Shown one piece after another: positions 11,701 through 23,155 of a stretch of DNA of 64,000 nucleotides. The notes under the pieces are model-generated. The model was not told where the DNA came from. It saw nothing but the letters and a program-made list of their open reading frames with translations, and did no database searches. This DNA comes from Hygrocybe punicea. Lineage: Eukaryota; Basidiomycota; Agaricomycetes; Agaricales; Hygrophoraceae. The DNA lies in NCBI GenBank assembly GCA_963556145.1, contig OY744462.1, positions 2,728,001 to 2,792,000 on the forward strand, written 5' to 3'. The position numbers and the translations under genes were made by a program. How positions within the stretch are numbered: the first letter of the stretch is position 1; the number at the start of each line of letters is the position of its first letter.

Positions 11701-14700
11701 AAGCCCTGGACCGCAGCCACAGAATGGACCCACCTCACGGTGACGGCGACGAGCTTCGGCCGGAGTCGACAAACCTTCGTCAACATCAGCGACAGCGCGT
11801 TCCATGGCGGCCTTCTCGATTGCTTCACAAGCCACATCCAGATTGTCTTGTACCAACAGCAATATAACTGGCTCAGGAACCATCTGCGGATAAAAATATA
11901 TTGAATATCGAACGATAGCAGTGACTCATACAACTGACCTCGATAAACCCATGTTCCGTCAAGTAGTTGCGCAGGTGAGTAGCAAGGTTGCTTTTCAGCG
12001 GTTCCTTACAAGTCACGAGGGCAAGGCTACCCGCGAGCTTTTGTGCCATCAAATGGCCTGCTTTACGCAATTTTTCTTCATTGGCTTCCGTAGCGAAGTC
12101 CTTGATGACGAGCTCCCGAGTTGAAATGCCAGCTATTGTGACGGAGCGTTCTACCACTGGGAGGATGATCTAAGAATCCGACATGAGTGGGTGATCGGGT
12201 AATCATTCAAGATGTTCACCTCTCGCACAGCGCGGTCAACAGCCAACTGTACAGCACCTTTGAATGCTTGGTTGACGTGCAGTGGGTCTAGCTGCGGGTT
12301 GACGTGGACTTGGAGCAAAAGCGTAGCCAAAATGGATTCTATCTGAGCTCCAACCGCCCGCTGCGAATCTGACGGACTGGCCGGTCCAAGAGCCAACACT
12401 TGAGAGTCCGTACTATGGATGTGCGGGTCATATCCACCGATGGGTAGAGAATCGATGTCCGAAACATACTCAGGTAATGGAGGATTCAGAGAATCCGCCA
12501 GCTGTCGATTTCGCAGGATGGCAGTCGCCTCGACGGCGTCAAGATCGATGTCCAGGCTTTTACACAAAACTTCTATTTCACACTTGAGAATTAGCTTCAA
12601 CTCCGCAAAATGATACAGTTCCGCCAACAGGCTGACGACAGCCATCAACCAAGGATTCGGAGGCGTAAATACTTTTGATCTCGTGCAAGGTTCCAGAATT
12701 TTGCAAACAAACGGGATCGCAACGATCAGTCGTCCGTGGTCGTATCCTTCGATCAGGAGGTCTTTGAATGACAGATTCTTGTGCTTGATGGGCCGATCAC
12801 GAGCCAGTGTGATGGTTCCCAGCCAAGATCCGACATTCTTCAGCGTAGCACGCTCCGCACTGGACTGCATCGTCCTCTCCGAGTTGAGCAAAATAGAAGA
12901 TTTGACAAAAGTTTCCTGAAGAACAAGCTTGGAGAGATATTGCCGGTCGAGAGCGTCAAGGAAACGAAGGTATAGTTGGTGATTGTTAGGTTCCATGCTG
13001 ATTCGTTGGTCCACCAAGTAGTTGGCGAACCAGCGGGAATATGCATCCTCGAATTGTTCCCGCATTTCTGCCAACTTGGTATCAAAGTTACTTGGCGCCA
13101 GGTTGTTCACAATGAAGAGGATTTTGTCCGAAAGTTCCTCGGGGGGTTGGGCTAGCTCTCCCTCGAGTTGGTCTGGTTGGATAGCCGTGAATACAGGGAT
13201 AGGATCCACTGCCGTGCCAACAAGAGACGCCAGGTGAATGTCAGAAGCACCGCTCCCACCCTCTCCTACGCTAGCAACGGCACGATGGATACTGGCGACC
13301 AAATCAGGACGTTCCTCGGCGAGATGGTTGATCCTGAGCAAGGCTTGGCACAACGGCTGCCATTCCGATAGCCGTGACTCGAACCGCGATAGAGCCTGAA
13401 TCCCAAACCTAAACAAATTGGTCTCGGGCGGGCACGTCAAGGCGTCAAGGATGTAGCGAATCGCAATACCAAGAGGGATGTAGTCAACGAGTTGATGCTG
13501 GATCAAAGATCCAAAAAGGTACCCGGTCATGCCGAGCTCGCGGGCTGGGTAGTATGACTGGAAGAACTTGTATTCGTCAAAAAGGAAATGAAGCATACAG
13601 GAAAAAATTTCGTGATCGCGTGGGTTGGATGAGTCTTTCGTTTGTTGGAGCATTGCAATGACTTCGTCAATGGTCGTCTGTTCGTCGTACATTTGCTTGT
13701 AGATAGTATCTACTTCGGCTTCGATTTCAGCAGAATAGTTTACCACCGTGAAACCCGGCTCAACATCGGAGCCAGGGATTAAGCTCATCAGCCGGGGGTG
13801 AATTTGCAAGCAAGCATTCCGGACTTCCAAACAATAGTCGACATCGCTTTCATTCATCATGCTGGAGCTAACAGACCAAAGTGAGTCGGGGTTTTTTTTT
13901 TTGAAAAGAACTCATGGTGAATTGCCATACCTGTTCCGGAGGGTACGGAGGAAAATGGTAATGGTTTGGGGGTTCAACGGCATGGTACGGTTTTCAACGA
14001 CAGGATCGGAGATTCTAGAAATCTTCTCACTGTCCATTTTTTGGTCTAGAAATACAATCACAGAGTGGAGAAATTCGGCTCCATGCGTAGAAACATTGTC
14101 GGCGAGCCATTTATCCAAATTGAGGTACTCTCGACGTGATGCCAAGGAAGCGACGTCGAGTGCAAATACAAATGGGCGGACTTCAAGGAGAGATTCTAGA
14201 ATCTGAGCAAAAGCACATATTAAATATGTTAGATTGGCCGACAGAAACGACTCGCTGACTTTGAGATCCTGAGCCACGTCAAGGATTCTAGTAATGTTGA
14301 GAGGATTTTCCTCGTAAAAATCACGGAATGCGTTGGTGAGGTATGTGGGCTCGATCTGCCAAATCCGCATGAACACCAGCTGGTGATTCGGATGGCCAGC
14401 CAAAAACATGGCAAGTAACTTGCGTGAGTACTCTAGTCGGATGTCGCTCCAGGAGGGCTCCTGCAGACCAAGCTGGCATCAACAACAAAAGCCTGACCCG
14501 AAGCACCACGAAAACACAAATTCAACAAACAACTCACTCCTACTTGCAACAGACCCATGTGCACGAGTTCCGCACTGATCCGCAAAGCCTTGTCCAACAT
14601 CTCCCGCACACAATTCCTGATATCCACCGATTCAGAGTCCGCCAAACGGACCAAGACCTCAAATAGATCCAGCGAGTTCCACGTGTGGCCCTGCACATTG

Positions 14701-16114
14701 GCCGCAAGGGACTTGATGGTGGGGCTAGCGATCGACACGTCGTCCACCGTGACGATTCTTCGTCCAGGCAGCTGCACGAAATTGAACGTATCAGCGGGCA
14801 ATGAGAGTAAGGCGTCGAGCAGGCGGAGTTGGTAGAGTGAATTTGACCACGTGCTCCAGAAACCGGTGACTGCATGCGGTTCGGTCTCCCGGGGGACGTT
14901 GAGCAATATGGCGATGAGCAATTTTAGTGTGGCAGTATCAACTCCATGACGATCAGGCCAATCGAAGGCCCTGATGACATTCGGCCAATTCAGGTTGACG
15001 TTCTGAATGAAGAGATACATGCAGTCAGTAAGAAAACAAAGAAAAGAGCGAATACAAAAAAATAAAGGCATGCCACTCACGAAACTGCATAAAGCCCTAA
15101 CCAAAGAGCCGACGTCGCACATCGACGTCCCCTCCGCAGCCAAGCGTGCGAGCGTGGACATGATTTCCACGACTCGGACATCACGCGGAGGGTTGCTGTC
15201 GGATATGCCAAAACGCAAGAGCAGCGCGCGGACCGTGTCAGGGTCACTCGTGATATCTGGACCGAGCTGGATAAGCGTCTGGACGAGGGACGTGGCAGGG
15301 GGCAGGCTGCGGAGGATCAGCATCGATCAGGTTGGGATGGACTTTGCATACCTAAGAGTGGGGAAGATGCGCTGGATGATAGGCGCAATGATCTCAGTAC
15401 CGTATTTGGCCTGTGCAGCGGCGATAAGGGCCTGCCGTTGCGTGGCATCAAGGGCGGGTGCGTCTGCGGGGGGGTCGGCGAGGAGGTTGGACATGAGCTT
15501 GGCGACTTGGGAGGGGGAGAGGTCTGCGTGGTCAAAAGAGGGGTGCTGACAGAGGGCGAGTGCGGCGTTCTCGAAGTCGAGGCGGATGATAGTTGCGGCT
15601 TGGGCAGCGAGCTCTTTGCGGACTGGTGCAGCAGCGATAGAAGCGGCGAGGACGAGGCGTTCGAGGGGGCGGAGGCCGATGCGGTCCGCGAAGCGCACGA
15701 GATCAAGGTGGCGGAAGAGATCACCGTCGGCCTTGTCGATGCCGTCGCGGAAGCGGTCGGCGAGAAACGGGTCGCGGGCGAGGCGTTGGGTCTCTTGGAC
15801 GAGGAGGCGAAAAGTGAGGGAGGTGGAGGCGTCGAAGGCGGCTGCAGAAGCAGCAGGGGAGGCGATGCGGGCTTGGGAGTGCACGATAAGCCGTCGAATG
15901 AAGTGCAAATAGGTGTCGATGCCATGTTGTTCGGAAAGCTGGGGGCAGAAAAGGGATGAGGGGGAGGGAGGCTGCGGAACGGAGCGGAAAGGGCACTCAC
16001 GGAGCGTATCTCGACCTGATTGCGCTCAAAGTTTTCTTCTGTGAGTGTGGAGAGGAGGAAGACGATCTGGGCCTTGACAATGGTGTGGATGTTCGCGTTC
16101 GGGGGATTGTCCAT
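8769..16114 (-). CDS. NOT1: CCR4-NOT complex subunit NOT1
   Basis: Scaffold of the CCR4-NOT deadenylase complex (mRNA poly(A) shortening, translational repression). ATG at 16114 (MDNPPNANIHTIVKAQIVFL). About fifteen exons; the first are 16114-16001, 15938-15352, 15306-15081 and from 15002, and the largest runs about 13860-12180. HEAT-like N-terminus, then central MIF4G-like segment (QKLAGSLALVTCKEPLKSNL, start of the CAF1-binding region), then the NOT1 C-terminal superfamily domain (NLKFDSIPEMGPIPPI near 9510, LRYPNAHTHWFSSLLLHLF near 9080, ERFIVHRPHPWGALVTFIEL). The end is inferred from a GC-AG intron at 8845-8796 joining LLES to a 27-nt last exon (VARSIFQP, stop 8771-8769). It keeps the expected NOT1 domain order and length. 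An in-frame TTG 57 nt upstream was not taken as the start. Confidence 0.93.
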
Positions 16115-16337
16115 TGTCGAAGACCTGGAGGGGGTCTCCGAGCGTCGAGCGACGCTAGCCGTTTTGGACAATTTGGTTGGGGTTGACGAGGTAAAAAAAA
16201 AGGAAAAGAAAAAAGAGGAGGTCGCCTCAACAGCGAGCTCAGTGAGTGACGGCGGTCGTGACGCGCAATGGGGGTTTATCGTTGTAGCTCCGCTTCAATA
16301 TGGTCAACTACATTAACGACTACACTAAAACGACAGA

Positions 16338-18773
16338 CTAGTACTGGTAAATGAACAGTCCAGATACAACACAAACAACAAATCCAACCAACCAGACAGG
16401 TAGCCGTAGCCGGTCTGAGAGTGCCGACGCGGTGATGGGGTCGGTCGCGGCAGCTTCGGTTGCACACAAGCCCGACCCTCCGAGAAGTCCACTGGGGAAC
16501 AGAATGACGGGAACACCGCCCTTGGTGTACTGTACCGAGAGAACGCCGTTGCTGCCAACGACCCACTGCGCACACGTCAGCACGCTATCATGGGACAAAA
16601 AACGTCAACTGTTATTCGTCAAACGGGATGGAAGAGGACGTACTTGAGCAAGGCGGTACTGGATTCGAACGGTGTCTTCACGGTGATGCTGGTTCCATTT
16701 GTCGGCTGGAAATGCGTATGGTCAACGTCGGCGATTGGGTTGGGTTGGGGAGGAAACAATGCGCACAGGAGACCCGATGTTGGTTAAAATTGTGACAACG
16801 CTGCCCTTCATTATTGCGATGCCGATGGAACTAACGGTCATTACTTGGACCTTGGAGTGCAACCAATTGTCAGGGGAGCTGGTGTTGGACCGTTTGACGA
16901 GAAAGTTACGAAACTGGACAGTGATTGTAAGCAGCTAGTTCGAGATGTCAATAGACGCCACGTTACTTGGTTGAGGGTCGAAATCAAGTTGTACGCATCC
17001 GTCTTGGCATAAGCAGTTGGCCAGAGGGGCTCGCGGTTGAACTGTGAAAAGGTGAGAATGGCGGATATGGGTGTGCAATTGAAGGGAATACATATAAACA
17101 AACGTACAGGGTCACCGGCTCCAGTGAAGGCTTGCTCTTGGCCATAGTATACAATAGGGATACTAGAAAGAGGGATGAGCAAGGAAAAGGGGGTGAAAGA
17201 GGGGACCTACCCGTCCGACATGAAATTGAAGACCATCGGATTGCTGAGGAGAAGAAATGAGGTAGGAACGAACGGTAAGGAGGGTATCACGATGCGTACT
17301 ACATGCTCTGGGCATCTACAGAAATATTGTGCCAACGGGGGAGATCTTGATTTTCCAAAAAGTTGCCCAATAAGCCGGTGTCCTGCGGAGGGATGAGGGA
17401 GGGGTGGCGGGAGGGGGAGGGACAGAGAACATACAATGAATGCAGCCTGAGACTGCTGCACCATGTCGGCGAGGGCGGATATATTTGTTGCACCGGGTAT
17501 GGCGAAAGCTTCAACGAGTGCGTGGTACATTGGGTATTGGAGGACAGCGTCTAGAGCCTGTGGGCCCTGCCACTGGGCGACGGCGCTGTGTGTGGGAACG
17601 AAGTGAATGAATGTGCGTGATGAAGAAGCAGGGGACGTACGTAGCGTTCTGGTCAAACACTTCGCCAAGGCAAAAAACACCTGCCGCCTGTGAGAACTGA
17701 GGCCAAAAATCAACGTTAACGTGCCTATTACGTAATCGGTATTGAATGGCAATGGTATGAGGAATGTACGTACTTCGCGGCTTTTGAAGCAAGGTACGCC
17801 GCATATCAGTAAATTGAGGGGGGGAAGCGGAGGAGAAAAAAAAAATCACCGTCGATTCTAAGACCGTCGATGCCGTATTCTTGAACCATGTTTTGAATCC
17901 AAGATTTGAAGCCGTCGACGACCGAGGGGTTCTCTGTGTTCAGGTCGGGGAGGGGAACATTTTTGTCGCCAAACCAACACTTCTCCTCGCTTGTAGCGTT
18001 GCTGAAGTCAATCCAGCAAAGAGGGTGGTATTGTTCCTACGAAAGGAATGAGGGGAGCGACACTGTGAGGAAGATGTGGACTGACCTGTTGTTTGAAAAA
18101 GTAGGGGGACAAGTCGGGGGTGATGGAGGTAGCCATGACATCGTTTACAACTACATCGACCATGAGGTACCTGGTTTAAAAAAATGGTGGGTGGCGTGGG
18201 TGAGGAAGTAGGGGACAGGGAGCATACATGCCACGATGATGAAGAGCGGCAGAGAGGGCTTTGAGGTCATCTGCGGAACCGAAGCGAGAGTTTAGCTGAG
18301 AGATGTCTGCCATCCAATAGCCATGGTAGGGATCTCCATAAGGAGTTGGTGGGCCTTGGTAGTTCTGATTTACGGGACTGATCCAAACTGAGGTGATTGT
18401 GAGATTGTGAGAAGGGGAGGGGATGACAACACGGACTTGCGGTGAAACCTGCATTCTGGACGTAGTCGAGGTTGTCGGTGATGCTGTTGGTTGCGAGGTG
18501 AGCCGATGGAGAGGGAGAGCAGGGGGACAAGCTACGTTTTCCAAGTTCCGCCGCACCATGTACGGGCGTTGACGTCGCAATTTGTTGTGTCAGCGCCAGG
18601 GGGAAGAGCGAAACGGTCGGTGATTATCCTGTAAGGTGGGGGGTAAGGGGCTGGGACGGCATGGATGTGGGGGCGTACTGGTATATTGAGCGACCTCTCC
18701 ACTGCTCTGGAGATGCCGCCGAAGCCAAGTGAACGAAGGGGAGGAGAAAAAGAGCGGAGAGGAGGGGATGCAT
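16338..18773 (-). CDS. Secreted alpha-amylase (GH13) with hydrophobic C-terminal anchor
   Basis: Endo-acting alpha-1,4-glucan hydrolase of family GH13. ATG at 18773 starts a signal peptide ([19 protein letters not shown]). The mature part has SIYQIITDRFA, the cysteine pair around [14 protein letters not shown], then [20 protein letters not shown]. Catalytic regions: I VDVVVNDV (usual His replaced by Asp), II DGLRID (nucleophile Asp) at an exon end near 17850, III CLGEVFD (acid/base Glu), IV FLENQD (transition-state Asp; usual His replaced by Gln), then [15 protein letters not shown]. The C-terminus ends in a hydrophobic stretch ([19 protein letters not shown]), so a GPI or membrane/wall anchor is likely. 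Many short introns, some tight around region II-III. The gene shares a 151-bp divergent promoter with a sugar transporter, suggesting starch hydrolysis coupled to uptake. Three in-frame upstream ATGs exist, but the one chosen gives the best signal peptide. Confidence 0.9.
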
Positions 18774-18924
18774 GGGGGAAGGGTATAAGAAAGGAGTGTG
18801 GGCTACCTGCAGATTGGCGAAGGCGAGGAATAAAGTGTGATCGGTCATGTGCAGGTTATTGAAGAGTATTACGTAACAACACACTACAATATTATGTAAT
18901 AATAAATATTATTACGTAACCAAC
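18774..18924. promoter_or_regulatory. Shared divergent promoter with TTAYGTAA sites
   Basis: Only 151 bases separate the start codons of the amylase (-) and the sugar transporter (+). It contains TTACGTAA at 18869-18876 and 18912-18919 and TTATGTAA at 18892-18899. The last two form an inverted repeat with 13-bp arms and a 2-bp centre (18892-18919). TTACGTAA is a known bZIP (Yap/PAR-type) site; the regulator here is inferred, not shown. Confidence 0.55.
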
Positions 18925-20804
18925 ATGCTCTTCCCGACCCTCGTCGTTGTGCTCCTGCTCGCCTTCCAGGTTGGATACAACATCTCTGCGCTGAACCAGA
19001 TACAATCAGTGCTCACATGCAGCGACTCTCCTCTGTGCATTCCAATGGACGACCTCGCGTTCAGCTTCGTGACGTCGATGTTCACAATCGGTGGTCTCGT
19101 CGCCTCTCTCGGTGCAAACCGTGTCATCGACTCCAGCGGTAGGACTCTACTCCGCTCGTCTCAGTGCCACCCTCGTCGCCGCTGGCTCCCTGGTGCTCTG
19201 CGTAAGTAACTCCGTGCCGACTTTCGCTTTCGGCCGGTATGTCCTCAGCTCTTGCCCTTCTCCCTTGTCTTCACCCCTCTTCAGTCTCCTCACAGGTCTC
19301 GGTTGCGGTATCGGCCTCTGTCTCGCTCCGGTTTACCTTGCAGAAATAAGCCCTCAGTCGATAAAGGGAACAATCGGCGTACTCACTCAACTCTCAATCG
19401 TACTCGGTATATTCTGCACTCAACTTTTCGGCTTTCGCCTCGCCACCCCAACAAGATGGCGCATCGTCCTCCTCTCCTCTGCCGTCATCGCAATCGCCCA
19501 ACTCATCCTCGCTTTGTTCGCAGTAGACAGCCCCGCCTGGCTCCTCTCTTGTGGCAAGGGCGCTATGGCCGNNNNNNNNNNNNNNNNNNNNNNNNNNNNN
19601 NNNNNNNNNNNNNNNNNNNNNNNNNNNNNNNNNNNNNNNNNNNNNNNNNNNNNNNNNNNNNNNNNNNNNNNNNNNNNNNNNNNNNNNNNNNNNNNNNNNN
19701 NNNNNNNNNNNNNNNNNNNNNNNNNNNNNNNNNNNNNNNNNNNNNNNNNNNNNNNNNNNNNNNNNNNNNNNCATTAAACTCTAAGTCTTCCTCAGCTCCG
19801 ACTCTAGACGACAACGATGACTCCGAAGTCTCACCTTCCCCCACTCGCTCTCCCTCGATCTCAGTCCCACAGCTCTTCAGAACGCCCGACCTCAAACGCC
19901 CCCTCATCATCGTATCCCTCGTAATGATTTGCCAGCAACTGTCTGGTCTGCCTCATTATTCCCTCCCTATATATCTTTACTAATTCTCGCGCCCCAGGCA
20001 TAAACGCAGGTCTTTGCCTTTCCCATTCCGCTCTTCCCACTGGCTAATCACAATCTTTCTAGTTCTATACTACAGCAATGATATTCTATCAAGCACCCTC
20101 CCGGATCTTGGCCCTTATGTCTCCTTGGCAATCACTATAGTCAACGTTCTCATGACCTTCCCTCCCATATTCCTCATCGAGGTTTGTACCACCTACCATT
20201 TTCTCCTTCATTTACCCACATCCCTATCACCTCCCAGCGTTTAGGCCGCAGAAAACTCCTCCAGATATCAGCTCTCGGCGCAGTCGCTTCCCTTGTCGCA
20301 GTCGGCACTGCCCTTGACTCAAAAAACGTGACTCTCGCCAGCATTGCCATCCTCACTTTTGTCATGTCCGTCTCCTCCTCCTCCTCCTCCTCCTCACTCC
20401 TTTGCGCTTGACACACACATATAGGTCCTTTGCCATCGGGCTTGGCCCCGTGCCTTTCGTACTCATCCCCGAAGTGGCTCCGTTCCACGTACGTATATCT
20501 CGTGGCCCTCTTACCCGAGACTGACCTAATTGGCATCTATCCCAAAGGCTGTATCCTCCGTCTCCTCCGTCGCCCTCTCTCTCAACTGTAAGTCACCCCT
20601 CTTCCATCGACAATGGTGTCTGACTATAATGGCCTCTGGCCATCAGGGCTCACCAATTTTGTCGTCGGGCTCCTGTTTCTACCATTGCGCAACTGGCTTT
20701 CGGGAGGCGACGAACGCAAGGAGGGCCGTGTGTTTTATGTTTTCGCTGCTGTCCTATTTATCGGGATGGTCTCCTTTGAACGAGTTTATCGCTCGGGATG
20801 CTAG
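18925..20804 (+). CDS. MFS sugar transporter (SLC2/VPS73-like), with assembly gap
   Basis: Twelve-helix major-facilitator sugar porter. ATG at 18925 (MLFPTLVVVLLLAFQVGYNI). Recognisable parts: TM1 with Gly-Tyr-Asn-Ile, TGLGCGIGLCLAPVYLAEIS, the PxSPxWLL-like VDSPAWLLSCG before the gap, the QQLSGINAVLYYS motif after it, GRRKLLQISALGA, PVPFVLIPEV, and a last exon ending VYRSGC. Bases 19572-19771 are 200 N, removing the large central loop. The QQLSG motif is split across a 12-nt exon (19998-20009). Around 19135-19150 the reading changes frame (DSSGR in one frame, YSARLSATLVAAGS in another) without room for a normal intron, so a one-base error or real frameshift is likely. Substrate is probably a hexose, by context with the amylase. 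Confidence 0.82.
19572..19771. other. Assembly gap, 200 N
   Basis: Run of exactly 200 unknown bases inside the sugar-transporter gene. The round length suggests a scaffold filler rather than a measured distance. Confidence 0.98.
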
Positions 20805-20929
20805 GTCTCTTACAAGTTTCTATCTAACGAGTCTCATCGTCCATTGTTATCATATTCGGATGTTGTTAGTTTTGAATTCATCACTGAAAGAACTCGGGCA
20901 CCATAATAGGCCTTCAGTGTCATCCGCTC

Positions 20930-22997
20930 TTAAGCACCCCGCGCTCTCCGCCGAGTATCCAATTTCTTGGCTTGATCCCAAATATCAACAGTGACCTCCT
21001 TTTGATGTCCGGACAAGGCTATCAACCTGCCAACACGATCAGCAAAGAGCCAAGAACGTATCTCACAAATTTCCAGACCTCGCAATTGTCATCCGTAATA
21101 TAAGATCGTCGGCGCTCATGGACTCGCTTTCCTGTCTCTCTCGGACGAAATCAGCTTGGATGTGCTGGCGGGGAGGGGGTCAAGCATCCGAAGACGGAAA
21201 AAAAAGGTGGTTCCTCCCTGGACGTACCAATGATGTGGCTTCTTCGACACACACGTTACCGGATTTGGCACCCCCCACCAGTTGTCGGAACGCAGCTAAC
21301 TTCTCAGCTGGAGGTAGCTTGATCCCATCGCGGCCCTTGTATACATGAGAAGACAAGGCCGTTTGCATCGGAACAATCACACTCGTCTGTAGATCCGCTC
21401 GGGCACAGTGGTGAGGAATGAGCGCGTGGCTTCACCGGATTCCCCCTCACCTGGAATAACGCGCTCTTCTGCCCTGGGCTGAGCACCACAAACGTGACAT
21501 CCATAGGGAATGAAAATTGGCTGTACGGGAACACGTATGATATTGTCTGGGACGACATGGCTTCTTGGATGGCCCGGAGGTTTGTGATGCCTTTTCATTC
21601 AGAGACAGACAAAGTCAAGTGGTCGATAACGCGGGTAATTTTCTTCACTTGCCTCTCTCGAAGAGCTTGCCCTCTTGCACTCCGCTCTCGGTGACGAGGA
21701 ATGACGCCCCTGCGGGCACCTGCAGGTACCCAGAGTGGAGGTCTTCGTCCTTGCTTTCTGGTGCAAAAGCGTCGCTATTAAGTCCATCCAGTGACAGCGA
21801 TAGGAGTGACGTGATGGGCAAGAGTTCAGAGAGTACATGGAATAATGTCGGTGTAACAGAACGACCTGCGGGCAACGGGAAATGGGACAAAGTTAAGGAT
21901 GGTGGAAGTATAGGCGGCGTGCGAGATTGGCTGCAAGTAACAAAACCGTTAGGGTGGAGCTAGGTCAGAGTTTGTTCAACGTCATACACTCGGGCTATTG
22001 ATGCGAGCAAGACCCATTCGGCTGCATCTCGGTCTCCATCAAGACCTTCTTCCGCGATCCATGTTATTAGATCCTCCCTAAGCCCCAACATGTCGCCTGA
22101 AACAGGGTAACCTCGTGGCATCAGAGTAGTTGGGTGCGGTTGGGAAAACAGCACGTGAAGCGTCGGGACTTTGATCGTGGTGTTCAAGTCGGAAGGCAAG
22201 CTGACGGGAAAGGTTGACGACACGCAGGAAGCGGAAAATGCAATCAACTCACGGTTCAGAGGTTAATATCCCGACAAAGGTAAGAACATCGGTAGATCGA
22301 AGGAGCTCTGCGCGATTCTGATCGTACAGCTGTTACGACCAATAGGTATTTATTATAATAGCTATGGGTGCGGCTGTACCTTGACTTGTACACCGATGTG
22401 TGGCGTACCAGGCGCTGGAAATTTGTGCGGTTGGACCGGGTGGTGGACATGCGAAAAACTGGCTATTCTTCATCACTTTTCACAGGAGAGGGAATGAAAC
22501 GAGTATAAAGATACCGTCATCTGCATCATCAATCTCCCGTGAACACCATGTAGACTCGCCGGGGACACTAATAGCCCAAACCACGGTGCACTCTCTAAGC
22601 TGAGTACATTCTAGGCCGACCGAGTCCAAAGGTGTGTTATCCACGAGTCCCCATCCACCACATCGCCCATCTCCCCTGTTTGCCAAGTATAATTCCTGGG
22701 AAAACGACGTATCTTGCACCATAGCGCGAAAGCGCACCAAAGATCGGTCTGAATAGGCTTCGGGAGGATTACTGACACATAGCCGTGGTATCTAAGTATA
22801 CAGGGTCGTTTGAGACAAGAAAAGGTAGGATTGCATGACCAAAGAACCTCTTGAAACGCGACCGCTGCCTTGAAGGTGTCCGAGAAGTGTCTGAAAACGA
22901 CGGTAGGAAAGTCGTCGACTGAAGCGTGGGCGTCGTACAACTCCAAAAGCGAGTTTGTCGGGTCTCGCAGCGTGTCAACGAGGAGAGAGGAGACCAT
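20930..22997 (-). CDS. MCMBP: MCM complex-binding protein (MCMBP/ETG1 family)
   Basis: Homologue of MCMBP, which binds MCM3-7, helps unload and protect the replicative helicase and supports sister-chromatid cohesion. ATG at 22997 (MVSSLLVDTLRDPTNSLLEL). An early intron joins FQE to IPRLCVSNPPEAYSDRSLVR, followed by the family signature VRFRAMVQDTSFSQELYLA. The middle has the AAA-like remnant with HVLFSQPHPTTLMPRGYPV and DRDAAEWVLLASIARVYD. C-terminal exons join EEATSL to ADFVRERQESESMSADDLIL and then, across a roughly 40-nt intron (21066-21027), to IALSGHQKEVTVDIWDQAKK, stop at 20932-20930. Same strand as the neighbouring tRNA-modification gene; only 158 bp separate them. N-terminal length is shorter than in animals, as usual in fungi. 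Confidence 0.85.
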
Positions 22998-23155
22998 CCG
23001 TTACTCGTCACATCATGTGACAACACACGATATTACTATCTTACCGAAAGTTGTCTATGGAGGTTTGATCCCGTCTCTATCATACATGGAGTTTGTGCAG
23101 TCGCGAATGGCTTTGGTCCAAGTTTCGTAGAGACGCAAAGCCCTGGCTTTGAGAA

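Noticed and set aside
15438..16230. Plus-strand and alternative minus-strand ORFs over the start of NOT1
   Set aside because: They are GC-rich shadows of the NOT1 first exons, which carry the conserved sequence.
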